From assembly GCF_031143425.1 (NCBI RefSeq), contig NC_090439.1, positions 640,895,465-640,959,464 of the forward strand: 64,000 bases of DNA, read 5' to 3'. The translations under genes were made by a program, and so were the position numbers. Below the pieces are notes generated by a model. It had not been told where the DNA came from, did no database searches, and saw only the letters and a list, made by a program, of their open reading frames with translations. This DNA comes from Pleurodeles waltl (lineage: Eukaryota > Chordata > Amphibia > Caudata > Salamandridae). The first letter of the stretch is position 1; every line of letters begins with the position of its first letter. Shown in pieces: positions 11,291 to 21,637 of the stretch.

Positions 11291-13037
11291 TTCTTAGTAA
11301 TGGCCATCTTACAGCCACAGCTATAAATCTGGTACTAGTTTGTTGAAATTAATCCACCACTCACACTGGTTGGGTTTAGCACCTCCGAAATCCTGGTTTC
11401 AAAGAATAAATAGTTATCAAAATATCTGAATATTGAAACCAAGCCTTCTGAAGGTGAGCCATGAAGCCTGTTTATGGCACCAGCCGCTTTATGGTGCAGT
11501 CACACGTCATTCACGCACAACACACAACACTTATACCCCCAGCCAAGTCCACAATCCAACCGATCAGTGCACTCACATCAACTTACTGCTGCCAGACAAG
11601 GGCCCATCACATTGAAATGCCATAGGAAGGAATATGTTTGATTACATTTGACCACCTTTCAAGTAACCGCCTCCTTTTATCAAATGCATGAATAAGGAAC
11701 CTTTACTAATGGCCCCATGACAGCCACGTTAGGCTCAGGAAGACATGTCTTTCATGGGCCTTTAGCACACTCACTGTGCTAAATCCAACTTCTTCTAGTT
11801 TGTGGATGCAAGCTGGAGGTGTCTGAAGATGCCTTGCGAGGCCTATTCCTCCAACTCAGTGAGCATATCTTCCTTTGAAACTAAGGCAGGCATGCTGGGG
11901 AATTTTCTGAAAGTTCCCTAAAGAGAACTCCATAAACTATGAAAAAGGGTAGTTTTTGGCACACAGGGTAGTCTGTGAGAACGTAGCATAGGTCCCATCA
12001 ACCGTTATGTTAAGGGCTGTGGCTGTAATGCACGTATCATACAACAAACTGAACATCTACTAAGGTCTGACAGAGAATGAACATGGCAAGCAGGTCTAAC
12101 ATTGACCCATACATGCCAGTGTAGTTCAGTGCAGCACCAATGAATTTGAATCCGTAGGTGTAGATGATGTCATGGCATGTGTATCTTTACCAGCTATACC
12201 ATCTGCCTTCTGTCTATACAAATATACGTGGAACACACCTACCATAAGCTTTTCTTACCACTTTATGCCTCTGCATCAGAGTCCTGACTAATCCTGTATA
12301 ATTGAAAAGTGAACCTTTAATAATGCCTTCCATTCCTGGCTACTTGAAGCTGAAGAAAACTTCTTTCATGTGCCATCAGCACACTTGCTGTGCTAAATCC
12401 AACTCCTTCCAGTGTGTGGATGCATGTTGGGGGGGGTTTGAGTATGCCTTGCGATACCTATTCCTCAAGCTGGGCGAGAATATCTACCATTGAAATTAAG
12501 GCAGACATGCTGTTGAATACTGCCTAAGGTCTCTAAAGGAAGAAGCCAAACAAATATCCTGTGGGATTCATTCACGAACACTTCTACTTTTGCCTTGAAA
12601 GTAAAGCTATAAATAAAGTTTGCACATTTTCAAGGCAGGTAGAAATGTTGGTGAAAATGGTCTACATGACATTTATTTGACTTATTACACTTTATCTGGT
12701 TCTTGTTGGCAGTCAGGGTGGTTCTTGTGTAGTATACATAAGTTGCCTAACAAGCACTTTAAAATTCAGTCATGCCTTTAACAAACATGTTGCCTCAGAG
12801 GGTGTTCCATGACAATGCGGCATGTGGTCTTTCCATTAGTATGTGAATGTGGGAACTATAATGCATGTTAACTGTTGAACAGAACACGTACCATGTTTTA
12901 ATGGAGGATAAAGGTGTTGAGCAGGCCATAAGGAATCCATGATTTCATGAAGTAGATGAACTAAAATCCTGTGGCTGCTTGCCTAACAAACTAGTAGACC
13001 ATTGATGTTATGTATCCATGCACAGCCATTGAAAGTT
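11291..13037. repeat. Non-coding region with a 240-bp direct repeat, next to piggyBac relic
   Basis: A segment at about 11695-11935 is repeated at about 12303-12540. Shared landmarks are GTGCTAAATCCAACT (11778 and 12393), GGTGTCTGAAGATGCCTTGCG against GGTTTGAGTATGCCTTGCG, and AAGGCAG near the ends. The two copies are about 600 bp apart and moderately diverged. It lies just downstream of the transposase remnant and may be part of the same element. Confidence 0.55.
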
Positions 13038-14844
13038 TTACGCAACAGAGGCCCCAGCTAAGTCAATTTCCCAGACATTTTGTTTAGTATGATATAACAT
13101 AAAGCAAGTAGGAAAACACAGGCCTGGCTGAGATAGGCACTGGGGACAGTAATAACAACTTTCATGCGGCGTCCCATGCTTCAAGCACACTTTACAACAA
13201 CGACATGGACGATCCTTTTTGGATGTTTTAGGAATGCAATCAGCAAAGTGTTGCTACTGCAGCCTTGCCAAATTTTCTAGAACATATGAAGTGGAGGCTG
13301 CTGCTTCTGTAGCAGCACTGGGGCTTTCAATCACAGACATCTGAAAGACAAGGAAATACATAAGTCTTCCTGTGGTTGTCTGACAATTAACATACGCATT
13401 CTATGTTGCCATCTCGATCAGGAGGGTAAACAGTTTCTTGTACTAAGTGCAAGTTTTACGATTTGCGTTGTATGTTTGAAGAACCTGGTCGTTCTTGTCC
13501 ACTCTGCCCAAGTACTAAGTGTAATCAAGTATACAGGTGGGCTTGTGGACTTCAGCCATCTGACCCCAAACTGTGATGGGGGAAGTGCTCTCATCATGAA
13601 ATGTAGTGACCATGGACATATCACGTCTATCAGAGAACATGACTGTGAGCAGTTTGTTGGAACGCAGAGCAGTACTCTGGGATTCCTGGAGCTTCTTGCA
13701 AACACGCTTCTGCTGGAATCCTTTGAGGTGACAATGAACTGTACCGCAGGTCACAGTGCCAGCTTTGTAGAGCTGACAGAATAGCTCTACTCCTGCATAG
13801 AAATTGTTCACATAAAGGTTATAAGAGTGAAAGAGTGGCTGGACAAGCTCCCATACAATCTTTCCTGTGACCCCTAGCTTGGAGTCCTTCCCTGTATACA
13901 GTCTCAAGCTGTACACCAGTAGAACTCTCACACAGCATGTATAGCTTGATGCCATAGCAAGCTCTTTTGCTCTCAATGTACTACTTGAACAGCACCTGCT
14001 CCTTGTTCAGGATCAATGACCCATTGACTGCTATATTCTTTCCAGCAGTATAAATCTCTGGAATACTGGCAGACAAATGTTCCAGGACATGTTGAATTTT
14101 GAACAACCTGTCATGGTCTGGATAGTCCAGGGGAAAAGCAGCAAAATTGTCATTGAAAGGCAGCATGTGCTGCAATAGCAAAAAACAATCTCTCCTCGTG
14201 TACCATGCAAAGATGGGGGTTACCCAAACCCTGCGAATCGACCAGTAGGACTGCAAGGTGGGTTTCTGCACTAACCCCATTTAGAGAGAAACCCAAAAAC
14301 ATCTTCAACTCCTCCAGCGAAGTAGGAGTCCACTGGGGTTCCCTAGGAACGAGACCCTTGAGAGCCTCCATGCTCCCTCAGAAATTGTTCAGCACACAGA
14401 TTTGTTTGGTGCACAATTTGCTGAAGGAAGTCAACATCTAAAAAGAGATGGACGTAGTCAATTGGCAAAATGTTGGCTGTATCGACTTTACATCCAGAAT
14501 CACCAGTAAAAGGTGGACTTTGGCCTGACCTAAATTGGGGGTTTCCAAGAGAGTGCACTCTGCTTGCTGCCGCCTGCGCCTTCTCACTGGGTTAGTCTAA
14601 CCTGCTGTTCTCCCATTGCAGAGGCTGTGCTTGCGAAGGGACAGCATGACTTTCCTCATCGTCTCCCTCGGAATGGCAGGAAGAGGAGTTGTCGGATGGG
14701 ACTCCACCAACTGAAAAATCAATCCAGGATTCTGCTCTATTGTCCTCTTCCCTCAGATGCCATCTCAGTATCTGCTGTCTCAGTCTCTGATCCTGCCTCA
14801 GAGCTATCCTCCATAACCTGATTTAGGGCTTGAGCAGCAGTCAT
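13038..14844 (-). pseudogene. Decayed piggyBac transposase
   Basis: Read on the minus strand, pieces in shifting frames together span the length of a piggyBac transposase (about 600 codons). The start at 14844 opens an acidic Ser/Glu-rich N-terminus that meets a stop after about 35 codons. Then come fragments of the DDE domain: a YTGKDSKLGVTG block and LYVNNFYAG near 13830-13900, LLTVMFSDRRDMSM near 13640, and a C-terminal Cys-rich zinc-binding domain (CRCC..C..HG..C.YC) at about 13060-13220, ending at a TAA at 13038. At two catalytic-Asp positions the visible residue is Asn (VNG near 14020, VNN near 13810). Frameshifts and stops make it inactive. Family assignment is from motif memory. Confidence 0.85.
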
Positions 14845-15344
14845 CTAATGAGACACCAACTCTGCTACTGGATAAACTGTCCCTTTAAAACACTAGCCTA
14901 CGTAGAAGGCAGATATGTTGTTCACAAAATTGCTGGTGTGTGTGTGATTTGAGTAACATTAAATGTCAGCCATCTTACCTTTGCTACTTCCTTCAATCAG
15001 CAGGTTCTCTACAGAAACTGAAAAAAAGACACACTATTACTTCAACTTGCCACATACCCATCATCACAGCCATTAATGCTGGTGGCGCCTAGTGCATCAG
15101 TCATTTTTGGCGCTCCCCCTCCCATGACCTCCTCTTTGCATTCCCTCATCACCACCCAGCAAAAGTGCCCCTCATCTCCCTATAGGCCCTCTCGCACATA
15201 GATTTCATTTGTTATAAAGCGCAGTTAGCAGATCTGTTCTTTGCAGCAGGCATATATTCCTTATGCGTTATTTTAAGATGTCAAAACTGGCACTAGACAA
15301 AAATTCAATCTCTTTCTGTAGCAGCAACATAATCACAAGAGTTA
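14845..15344. other. Unassigned sequence upstream of the piggyBac relic
   Basis: No coding and no repeat I can name. It may include the 5' part of the piggyBac element, but no TTAA-flanked terminal repeat is convincing here. Confidence 0.4.
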
Positions 15345-15369
15345 TCTTGACATTTGTATTGCTGCCTGA

Positions 15370-15428
15370 AAGCTATATATATACACCGGAAAGCTATATA
15401 TATATATATGTATGTGTGTATATATATT

Positions 15429-15462
<34 letters not shown>

Positions 15463-15545
15463 TATATATCTATATATCTTTATCTATATATATATGTATA
15501 TATATATATATATCTGTTATAGAGATCGCCATTATATATATATCA
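15370..15545. repeat. TA-rich microsatellite
   Basis: Long TATATATA tracts with scattered C and G, preceded by a duplicated AAAGCTATATATAT. Frames reading Ile-Tyr repeats are artefacts. Confidence 0.95.
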
Positions 15546-16280
15546 AATTCACCTGTTATTGTTATCTTAAGTAACTGTAGCTCGTGCCCTATAACTCACA
15601 TCCTCGCCATGCACAGTTTTTTCCTCAAAAATGTTATCACAAATATTACATTGATATTATTAGTGATGTTATCAAAGGTGTTATGAGTGCCTTAATTTGT
15701 GGGGTAACTAGCAGTGCATGGTGAGCACGCAAGTTATGGTTACAATACGGCACATGTTATAGTTACTGAAGATAACTTTAACTATAACAGGTAGAGAAGT
15801 ATCTCTTGGTAGAGAAAGCATGCTTTTTTGTGATTTGGTGTAAACCTTTTCAGTTGTTTTGGACAAATTAGACTTTAAAAGATATAGATACCTAGGGACA
15901 CAGATCTTCTGTGGACCCACCTGTCTCCGTGCTGATATCTGATTGGCTGCCAACACTTCAACCAGGAAGTGTTGGCAGCCATCTTGGCAGGAAGTGTTGG
16001 CAGCAATCTTGAGACGCGGCTTCAGCCGAGTCCCAGAAAGAAAAGCAAAAAAAAATAAAGGGGACCCGGGTAGAGTAGTCACCCTAAACCCTTAGCTCTG
16101 GTGCTGGGGACCCCACCAGGAATTAAATGCATCTAGAAAAAAACAACATTCAGAAAAATCAGTGGATGGCTCAGTGGAAAAAATCAGGCAGTTTCCTGCC
16201 TTTTTCATGAAGCCCCAGGGGGGCCAAGTCCCTTTCGAAAGGAGGGGGGCACATTGAGCCCCCTCCAAGAGATTCTATAA
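15546..16280. repeat. Interspersed repeat shared with 29750-29960, plus unassigned sequence
   Basis: 15546-15740 matches 29755-29960 in order: CACCTGTTATTGTTAT, AAGTAACTGTAGCTCGTGC, CATCCTCGCCATGCACA, GATGTTATCAAAGGTGTTATGAGTGC, AGCAGTGCATGGT. After that comes a short duplication, CAGGAAGTGTTGGCAGC (15961 and 15990), and then non-coding sequence. Confidence 0.6.
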
Positions 16281-16284
16281 GTGC

Positions 16285-16680
16285 CAGGGACCACCACCTC
16301 CCCGGGGCAATCACAAACTAAAATGCAGGGGGGCCACACTGGTCCTCCGTTCCCCAGGGACTACCACCTCCTTGAGGCAAAATATTGCTTTAATGTGGGG
16401 GAAGCCCTAAGGCTGCCACCTCCCCGGGTTAACTATAAATGAAGTGCGGGTGGGGCACCTGCCCTCCCACAGTCGTGGGGACCACCACCTCTCTGGGGCT
16501 TCAAACTAAATGGTTTCGGGGGGCAGCCTGGCCTCCCCGCAGTCTCGGACACTGTCACCTCCCCGGGGCTTCAAGCTAAATGGATGCAGGGTGGCTGCTT
16601 GCCCCTCCCCGCAGCCCTGGGGACAACCACTTCCCTGGGGCTAATTTTGAAAAAGATAGGGGGTCTGTAGTAGAACTCCA
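16285..16680. repeat. GC-rich minisatellite, about 70-80 bp degenerate units
   Basis: Units built on GGGACCACCACCTCCCCGGGG followed by a spacer with AAACTAAATG and then GGGGGGCCxxxCTGGCCTCCC. About five units are visible (near 16300, 16370, 16425, 16490, 16560, 16625), with unit length drifting. No coding. Confidence 0.7.
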
Positions 16681-17262
16681 GGGACCCCCACCTTCCCAGG
16701 TCTATTTACGCTGGAGGGGATCCGCACGTCCCCCCTCAAGGAGACACCTATGGCCCTGGGGCCCGCCACAACCCAGGAATGGCTCCTGCTATGTCTTGGG
16801 GTGCCCACACCTGGGACGTGGCTGTTTGCTCTGACTTGGTTGCGGCTTTGACAGCTCTCACCAAGTCTGAGCAAATGCTTCACTTTCTGCAACTGAGATT
16901 TGTCAAACAGCTCTCACTTGCAAAAAGTTAAGTTTTCATCTGTTTCCCTGCATGCAAATGTGTGCAGTGAAACAGATGAAAACATTGCTCCGACAAGCGG
17001 GGAGCTACTGTTTAAGCAGCTACCCGCTTGTGGAAGCAAAGGTGGCTCCTGCAGGATGTGGTGAGCCGGCTAGGTCCGTGGGGGCCTTGAGGCTTCCCCC
17101 ATGGTCCTGTCACTCTCTCTCTCTTCCATCCGATATTACGATGGAATGAGAGAGGAAGAGCGAGGGATTGCATTGGTCTATCCATGCTATAACTTAAAAG
17201 CGGCAAACCAGCATGTTGTTTGGCATTAATGTTATAGTTATGTTTGTATGGAGAGTGGAAAA
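16681..17262. other. Unassigned sequence
   Basis: Short inverted segments (AACAGATGAAAAC near 16970 against GTTTTCATCTGTTT near 16930) and no reading frame with a domain. It could be the distal part of the same element as the minisatellite. Confidence 0.35.
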
Positions 17263-17267
17263 GAGTC

Positions 17268-17345
17268 ACTTCTGGCCTAATGGTCCAGGTCTTGTGCTGT
17301 CATTCAGTATGCTGAAGGTTCAGATCCTAATATCACTTGGCAGTG
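17268..17345 (+). pseudogene. tRNA-like sequence 1 (SINE head or tRNA relic)
   Basis: TGGCCTAATGG at 17275 fits a pol III A box and GGTTCAGATCC at 17328 fits a B box (GGTTCRANNCC) with one mismatch; spacing is about 40 nt. The cloverleaf pairing is poor, so this is not called a functional tRNA. Confidence 0.35.
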
Positions 17346-17464
17346 AATTTTCTATTCACTAGCGTTTTGACTATTAAGCCTTCCTAGTGATGGAACATTC
17401 ATGTTTCTTTCCTACCACTTGCTTGCTGATTTCAGACATAACTATGACATTCAACCCAGAGTAA

Positions 17465-17540
17465 GGAGTCACCTGTGGTGTAATGGTCGCAGACCCTCGC
17501 GCTGAAAGTTGAGGGTTTTACTCCAGGTGTGTCTGTGGTC
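17465..17540 (+). pseudogene. tRNA-like sequence 2 (SINE head or tRNA relic)
   Basis: GTGGTGTAATGGT at 17474 is identical to the D-arm/A-box of vertebrate tRNA-Gln and close to tRNA-Glu; GGGTTTTACTCC at about 17515 is a mutated B box. The ends (GTCACCT and AGGTGTG) can partly pair like an acceptor stem, and a CTTTT run follows. The anticodon arm does not fold cleanly. It lies about 200 bp from tRNA-like sequence 1. Confidence 0.4.
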
Positions 17541-17580
17541 TTTTCCCTATTTAAATTTATTTTAAACTTCAAAAGATAAA

Positions 17581-18849
17581 GACCCTCATAATGACCCTGG
17601 CAGTCTTCTGACCACCAGGGTTAATGTGGCGGTAATACCACCAACAGGCTGGTGGTACATACCACCACATTATGAGATTGGCGGTTTGGCTGCAGCCAAC
17701 CCGTCACTTCTCCATTCATACCGCCATGGCGGTATGAGCCACCGTGCCAGAGAGGTCTATCTCCAGCCCGGCGGCCGACATAGTACCACCCATGGCATTA
17801 TGAGCCGACCTACCACCATGGTTTCCGTGGCATTAGCAATGTCACAAACCCATGGCAATAGGCCCTACCCGTGACAGGGAATTTTTTCCCTGTCACAGGT
17901 AGGCAGCTCCCTCACCCCCCAACACTCACCTGACACACCACACCCCTCCTTGATCCAAACTCACCCCCCACCCACCCTGATACACAAACTAATCCTCACC
18001 CCCTTCGATCCAGTGACTCACCCCCCACCCCTCCGATACATTCACACACATCTCCACCCCCATACACGCATACACCCGCAGACAGCCACACAACTGACCC
18101 ATCCCCAAACGCACACATCACCCCCTCCCTCCACCCACACTACAGTCACAGCGCCCCACACCTCCCTCCCCACAGACACCCACACGCACCACGCATACAC
18201 CCATTCACTGGCATACACACATTCATTCACACACTGGCATACACGCATTCATACACACACTGGCATACACGCATTCATACACACACTGGCATACACGCAT
18301 ACTTCCAGACATACTCACACACATTCTTACACACAGTCACACTGACATGCAGAGATGCACTCACTTCACCATTCTTACACACATTCACTCACATGCATAC
18401 AACCATGCAAGCAAAACTACACACACAGACGCATTCACACACACACACTCACACCTTCATGCACACACTCAGACACACACACAAAACCCCCCACCTTCCC
18501 CCCCCCTGTCAGATGCCTGACTTACCTTGTCCAGTGAAAAGGTCATCCAGCAGGGAACGGAAAGGGGCGCTGCTACCGCCTGCAGCGTCCCGCCAGCAGG
18601 ACACCGCCAGGCCGTATTACTGGTCATAACACGGCTGGTGGAGTCCTTCTGGCAGGGCTGTGCTGGAGTTAGGAGCGCCAGCTTACCTCTGTCCACCACC
18701 ATGAGCACTGCCGGATTTCCACCCTTATTGTGGCAGAAGTCAGGCAGTGCTCATAATATGGTGGATGGATGGAAGCCACCGTGGCAGTATGTTGGTGGCC
18801 GCCACTGCGGCGGTAGGCGGTATTTACCGCCAATGTCATAATGAGTCCC
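17581..18849. mobile_element. Harbinger-type non-autonomous element M3 with CA-rich core
   Basis: Left end GACCCTCATAATGAC and right end GTCATAATGAGTCCC form an inverted repeat, flanked by AAA at 17578-17580 and 18850-18852. Arms hold GGCGGT/ACCGCC palindromes. The core is a long CA-rich array (about 17985-18495) followed by CTGACTTACCTT, the same layout as M2. It sits 41 bp from the gypsy provirus. Confidence 0.82.
17985..18495. repeat. CA/CCACC-rich array inside M3
   Basis: Begins as CACCCCCCACCC-type sequence and becomes CACACAT/CATTCA repeats. A 30-bp unit ending GGCATACACGCATTCATACA is repeated three times near 18230-18300. Confidence 0.9.
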
Positions 18850-19249
18850 AAAGTGTCATACTAAAAGGTGATCTCACTCGTTTTAAATGATGTTAGAAAT
18901 GGGGTCTTTGGTTGACAGTCAGGTTACCCCCTGTTCAAGCAAGGACCCTCACTCTAGTCAGGGTAAAAGAGAATCACCCTCAGCTAACCCCTGCTTACCC
19001 CCTTGGTAGCTTGGCAGAGCAGTAGGCTTAACTTTAGAGCACTAGGTGTTGAGTATTTGTACCAACACACACAGTGACTTAATGAAAACACTACAAAATG
19101 ACACAACACCGGTTTAGAAAAATAGGAAATATTTATCTAAACAAAACAAGACCAAAACGACAAAAATCCGACATACACAAGTGAAGTTAAGATTTTTTTA
19201 GAGATTAAACTCAAAAATAGCGCTTAGAAACAAAAATGCTTCGATGAGA

Positions 19250-19600
19250 TGTTAACACGGCGTCGTGACGGAGTCGTTCCCAACAAGCCGACACCAGCGG
19301 CGCCGGACACGGAGTCGTGTAGACCCCCAAGTACAGTACCTTTGGTGAAGAGTGAAAACAAGCCGATGCGCAAAGTCGGGGCTCGCGGCGTCTGTGCGAA
19401 ACGTTGAATCCACGCACTTCGAGCGGCGTCGGTCACGACGTGGTGCGGTGACTTCCACGGAGTCACGGACTTCAGCGGGACTGCTGCGGCGCCGGGCCTG
19501 CGAAGAGCGTCGCGTTTCAGCGAAGGTCACGGCGTCGGGTGCAGGCGGCGTTACCGGATTCAGCAGCGGCGGCGGTCCGGAGTCGTCCGAAGTCGATTTC
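19250..19600. promoter_or_regulatory. CpG-rich GCGTCG/GAGTCG block of the LTR
   Basis: About ten near-repeats of GCGTCG or GAGTCG within 350 bp, in an otherwise AT-moderate LTR. It lies downstream of the TATA motif in the direction of transcription, so in the R/U5 leader part. The same block recurs in every LTR of the family in the window. Function unknown; it could be regulatory or an RNA structure. Confidence 0.4.
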
Positions 19601-19962
19601 CTTGGATTTCCACCAGCTTTCCTTTCAAGGGCCCAGGGACTGGATAGGGCACCACTTGTCAGAGCAGGAGTCTCTCCAGAGTCTACAGGTGCTGGCAGAG
19701 AGAAGTCTTTGCTGTCCCTGAGACTTCAAACAACAGGAGGCAAGCTCTAAATCAAGCCCTTGGAGATTTCTTCACAAGATGGAAGGCACACAAAGTCCAG
19801 TCTTTGCCCTCTTACTGTGGCAGAAGCAGCACTGCAGGAAAGCTCCACAAAGCACAGTCACAGGCAGGGCAGCACTTCTTCCTCAGCTATCAGCTCTTCT
19901 CCAGGCAGAGGGTCCTCTTGGTTCCAGAAGTGTTTCTAAAGTCTGTAGATTTGGGTGCCCTT

Positions 19963-19968
19963 CTTATA
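19963..19968 (-). promoter_or_regulatory. TATA-like box of 3' LTR
   Basis: GGGTATAAGAAGGGC on the minus strand; conserved at the same place in the 5' LTR and in the solo LTR at 58514-60611. Confidence 0.6.
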
Positions 19969-20539
19969 CCCATTTTAGTCTTTGAAGTCACCTTTCTTCA
20001 AAGGGGTCTCACACCTACTTGTGAAATCCTGCCTTGCCCAGGCAAGGCCTCAGACACACACCAGGGGGTTGGAGCCGGCATTGTCAGAGGCAGGCACAGT
20101 CCTTTCAGATGAGAGTGACCACTCCACCCCTCCCTCCTAGCAGAGATGGCTAATCAGGAAATGCAGGTTACACCCTAGCCCCCTTTGTGTCACTGTCTAG
20201 TGCGAGGTGAAAAACAACCCAACTGTCAAACTGACCCAGACAGGGAATCCACAAACAAGGCAGAGTCACAGAATGGTTTAAGCAAGAAAATGCTCACTTT
20301 CTAAAAGTGGCATTTTCAAACGCACAATCTTAAAATCAACTTTACTAAAAGATGTATTTTTTAATTGTGAGTTCAGGGACCCCAAACTCCACATGTCCAT
20401 CTACTCTCTAGGGGAATCTACACTTTAATCATATTTAAAGGTAGCCCCCATATTATCCTATGAGAGAGACAGGCCTTGCAACAGTGAAAAACAAAATTGG
20501 CAGTATTTCACTGTCAGGACATATAAACCACATTACTAT

Positions 20540-21117
20540 GGGGGTCATTCCGACCCTGGCGGTCCATGACCGCCAGGGCGGAGGGCAGCGGAAGCACCGC
20601 CAACAGGCTGGCGGTGCTTCCAGGGCTATTCTGACCGCAGCGGTAAAGCCGCGGTCAGAAAAGGGGAACCGGCGGTTTCCCGCCGGTTTTCCCCTGGCCC
20701 AGGGAATCCTCCATGGCGGTGCTGCTTGCAGCGCCGCCATGGGGATTCCGACCCCCTTCCCGCCAGCCTGTTTCTGGCGGTTTTCACCGCCAGAACCAGG
20801 ATGGCGGGAACAGGTGTTGTGGAGCCCCCTCACAAGGCCCCATACAGATTTTCACTGTCTGCTTTGCAGACAGTGAAAATCGCACGGGTGCCACTGCACC
20901 CTTCGCACCCCTGCAACTCCGCCGGCTCCATTCGGAGCCGGCTTCCTCGTTGCAGGGGCTTTCCCGCTGGGCCGGCGGGTGGCCTTTTGGCGGTCGCCCG
21001 CCGGCCCAGCGGGAAAGTTGGAATGGCCGCCGCGGTCTTCTGACCGCGGGGCGGTCATTCGGCGGTAACCGCATGGCGGGCGGCGACCGCCGCCCGCCGC
21101 GGTCCGAATGACCGCCC
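20540..21117. mobile_element. Harbinger-type palindromic element M4 inside the 3' LTR
   Basis: Starts GGGGGTCATTCCGACC after TAT (20537-20539) and ends GGTCCGAATGACCGCCC before ATATG. The interior is a string of palindromes: a hairpin with CACTGTCTGC/GCAGACAGTG arms near 20855-20880, GCCGGCTC/GAGCCGGC near 20930, and GGCGGTC/GACCGCC repeats. No coding. The uninterrupted state of this site is visible in the solo LTR at 58514-60611, near 58960-58985. Confidence 0.88.
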
Positions 21118-21606
21118 ATATGTCCTACCTTATCCATACACTGCACCCTGCCCTTGGGGCTACCTAGGGCCTACCTTAGGGGTGCCTTACATGTAAGAAA
21201 AGGGAAGGTTTAGGCCTGGCAAGTGGGTACACTTGCCAAAGTCGAATTTACAGTGTACAAATACACTTACAGACACTGCAGTGGCAGGTCTGAGACATGA
21301 TTACAGGGTTACTTGTGTGGGTGGCACAACCAGTGCTGCAGGCCCACTAGTAACATTTGATTTACAGGCCCTGGGCACCTCTAGTGCACTTTACTAGGGA
21401 CTTAACAGTAAAACAAATATGCCAATCATGGAGAACAAATTACGTACACATTTTAAACAGGAGCCCTTGCACGTTAGTACTGGTTAGCAGAGGTAAAGTG
21501 CCCAGAGTAACAAAAACAGTAAAATCAGAGTCCAGTACACATCAACAACCTGGGGAACAGAGGCAAAAAGTTAAGGGAGACCACGCCAAGGACGAAAAGT
21601 CTAACA

Positions 21607-21637
21607 CGTGTCCCCCCCAGCTAAAAGTGGGGAGCAA
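21607..21637 (-). other. Polypurine tract next to the 3' LTR
   Basis: On the minus strand the bases just before the LTR read AGCTGGGGGGGACACG, a G-run suited to be the plus-strand primer of the retrotransposon. It lies between the pol stop codon and the LTR start. Confidence 0.6.

Larger units (their letters stand above)
18891..21606 (-). repeat. 3' LTR of the gypsy provirus (2716 bp)
   Basis: TGTTAGAAATGGGG to GTCTAACA. Being the 3' LTR of a minus-strand element it is at the low-coordinate end. It holds a CGTCG/GAGTCG-rich block at about 19250-19600, the TATA motif at 19963-19968, and a 578-bp Harbinger-type insert at 20540-21117 that accounts for its extra length over the other LTR. Confidence 0.95.

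Noticed and set aside
15263..15686. Ile/Tyr-rich frames at the TA arrays (also 29937-30221)
   Set aside because: Microsatellite translation.
17465..17540. Functional tRNA-Gln gene
   Set aside because: The A box fits, but the anticodon and T arms do not fold and the B box is mutated.
17950..18629. Open frames over the CA array of M3
   Set aside because: Same reason as for M2: low complexity, no domain, overlapping frames.
19224..21146. Open frames in the 3' LTR and over insert M4
   Set aside because: GC-rich palindromes and the CGTCG block lack stops by composition; no domain.
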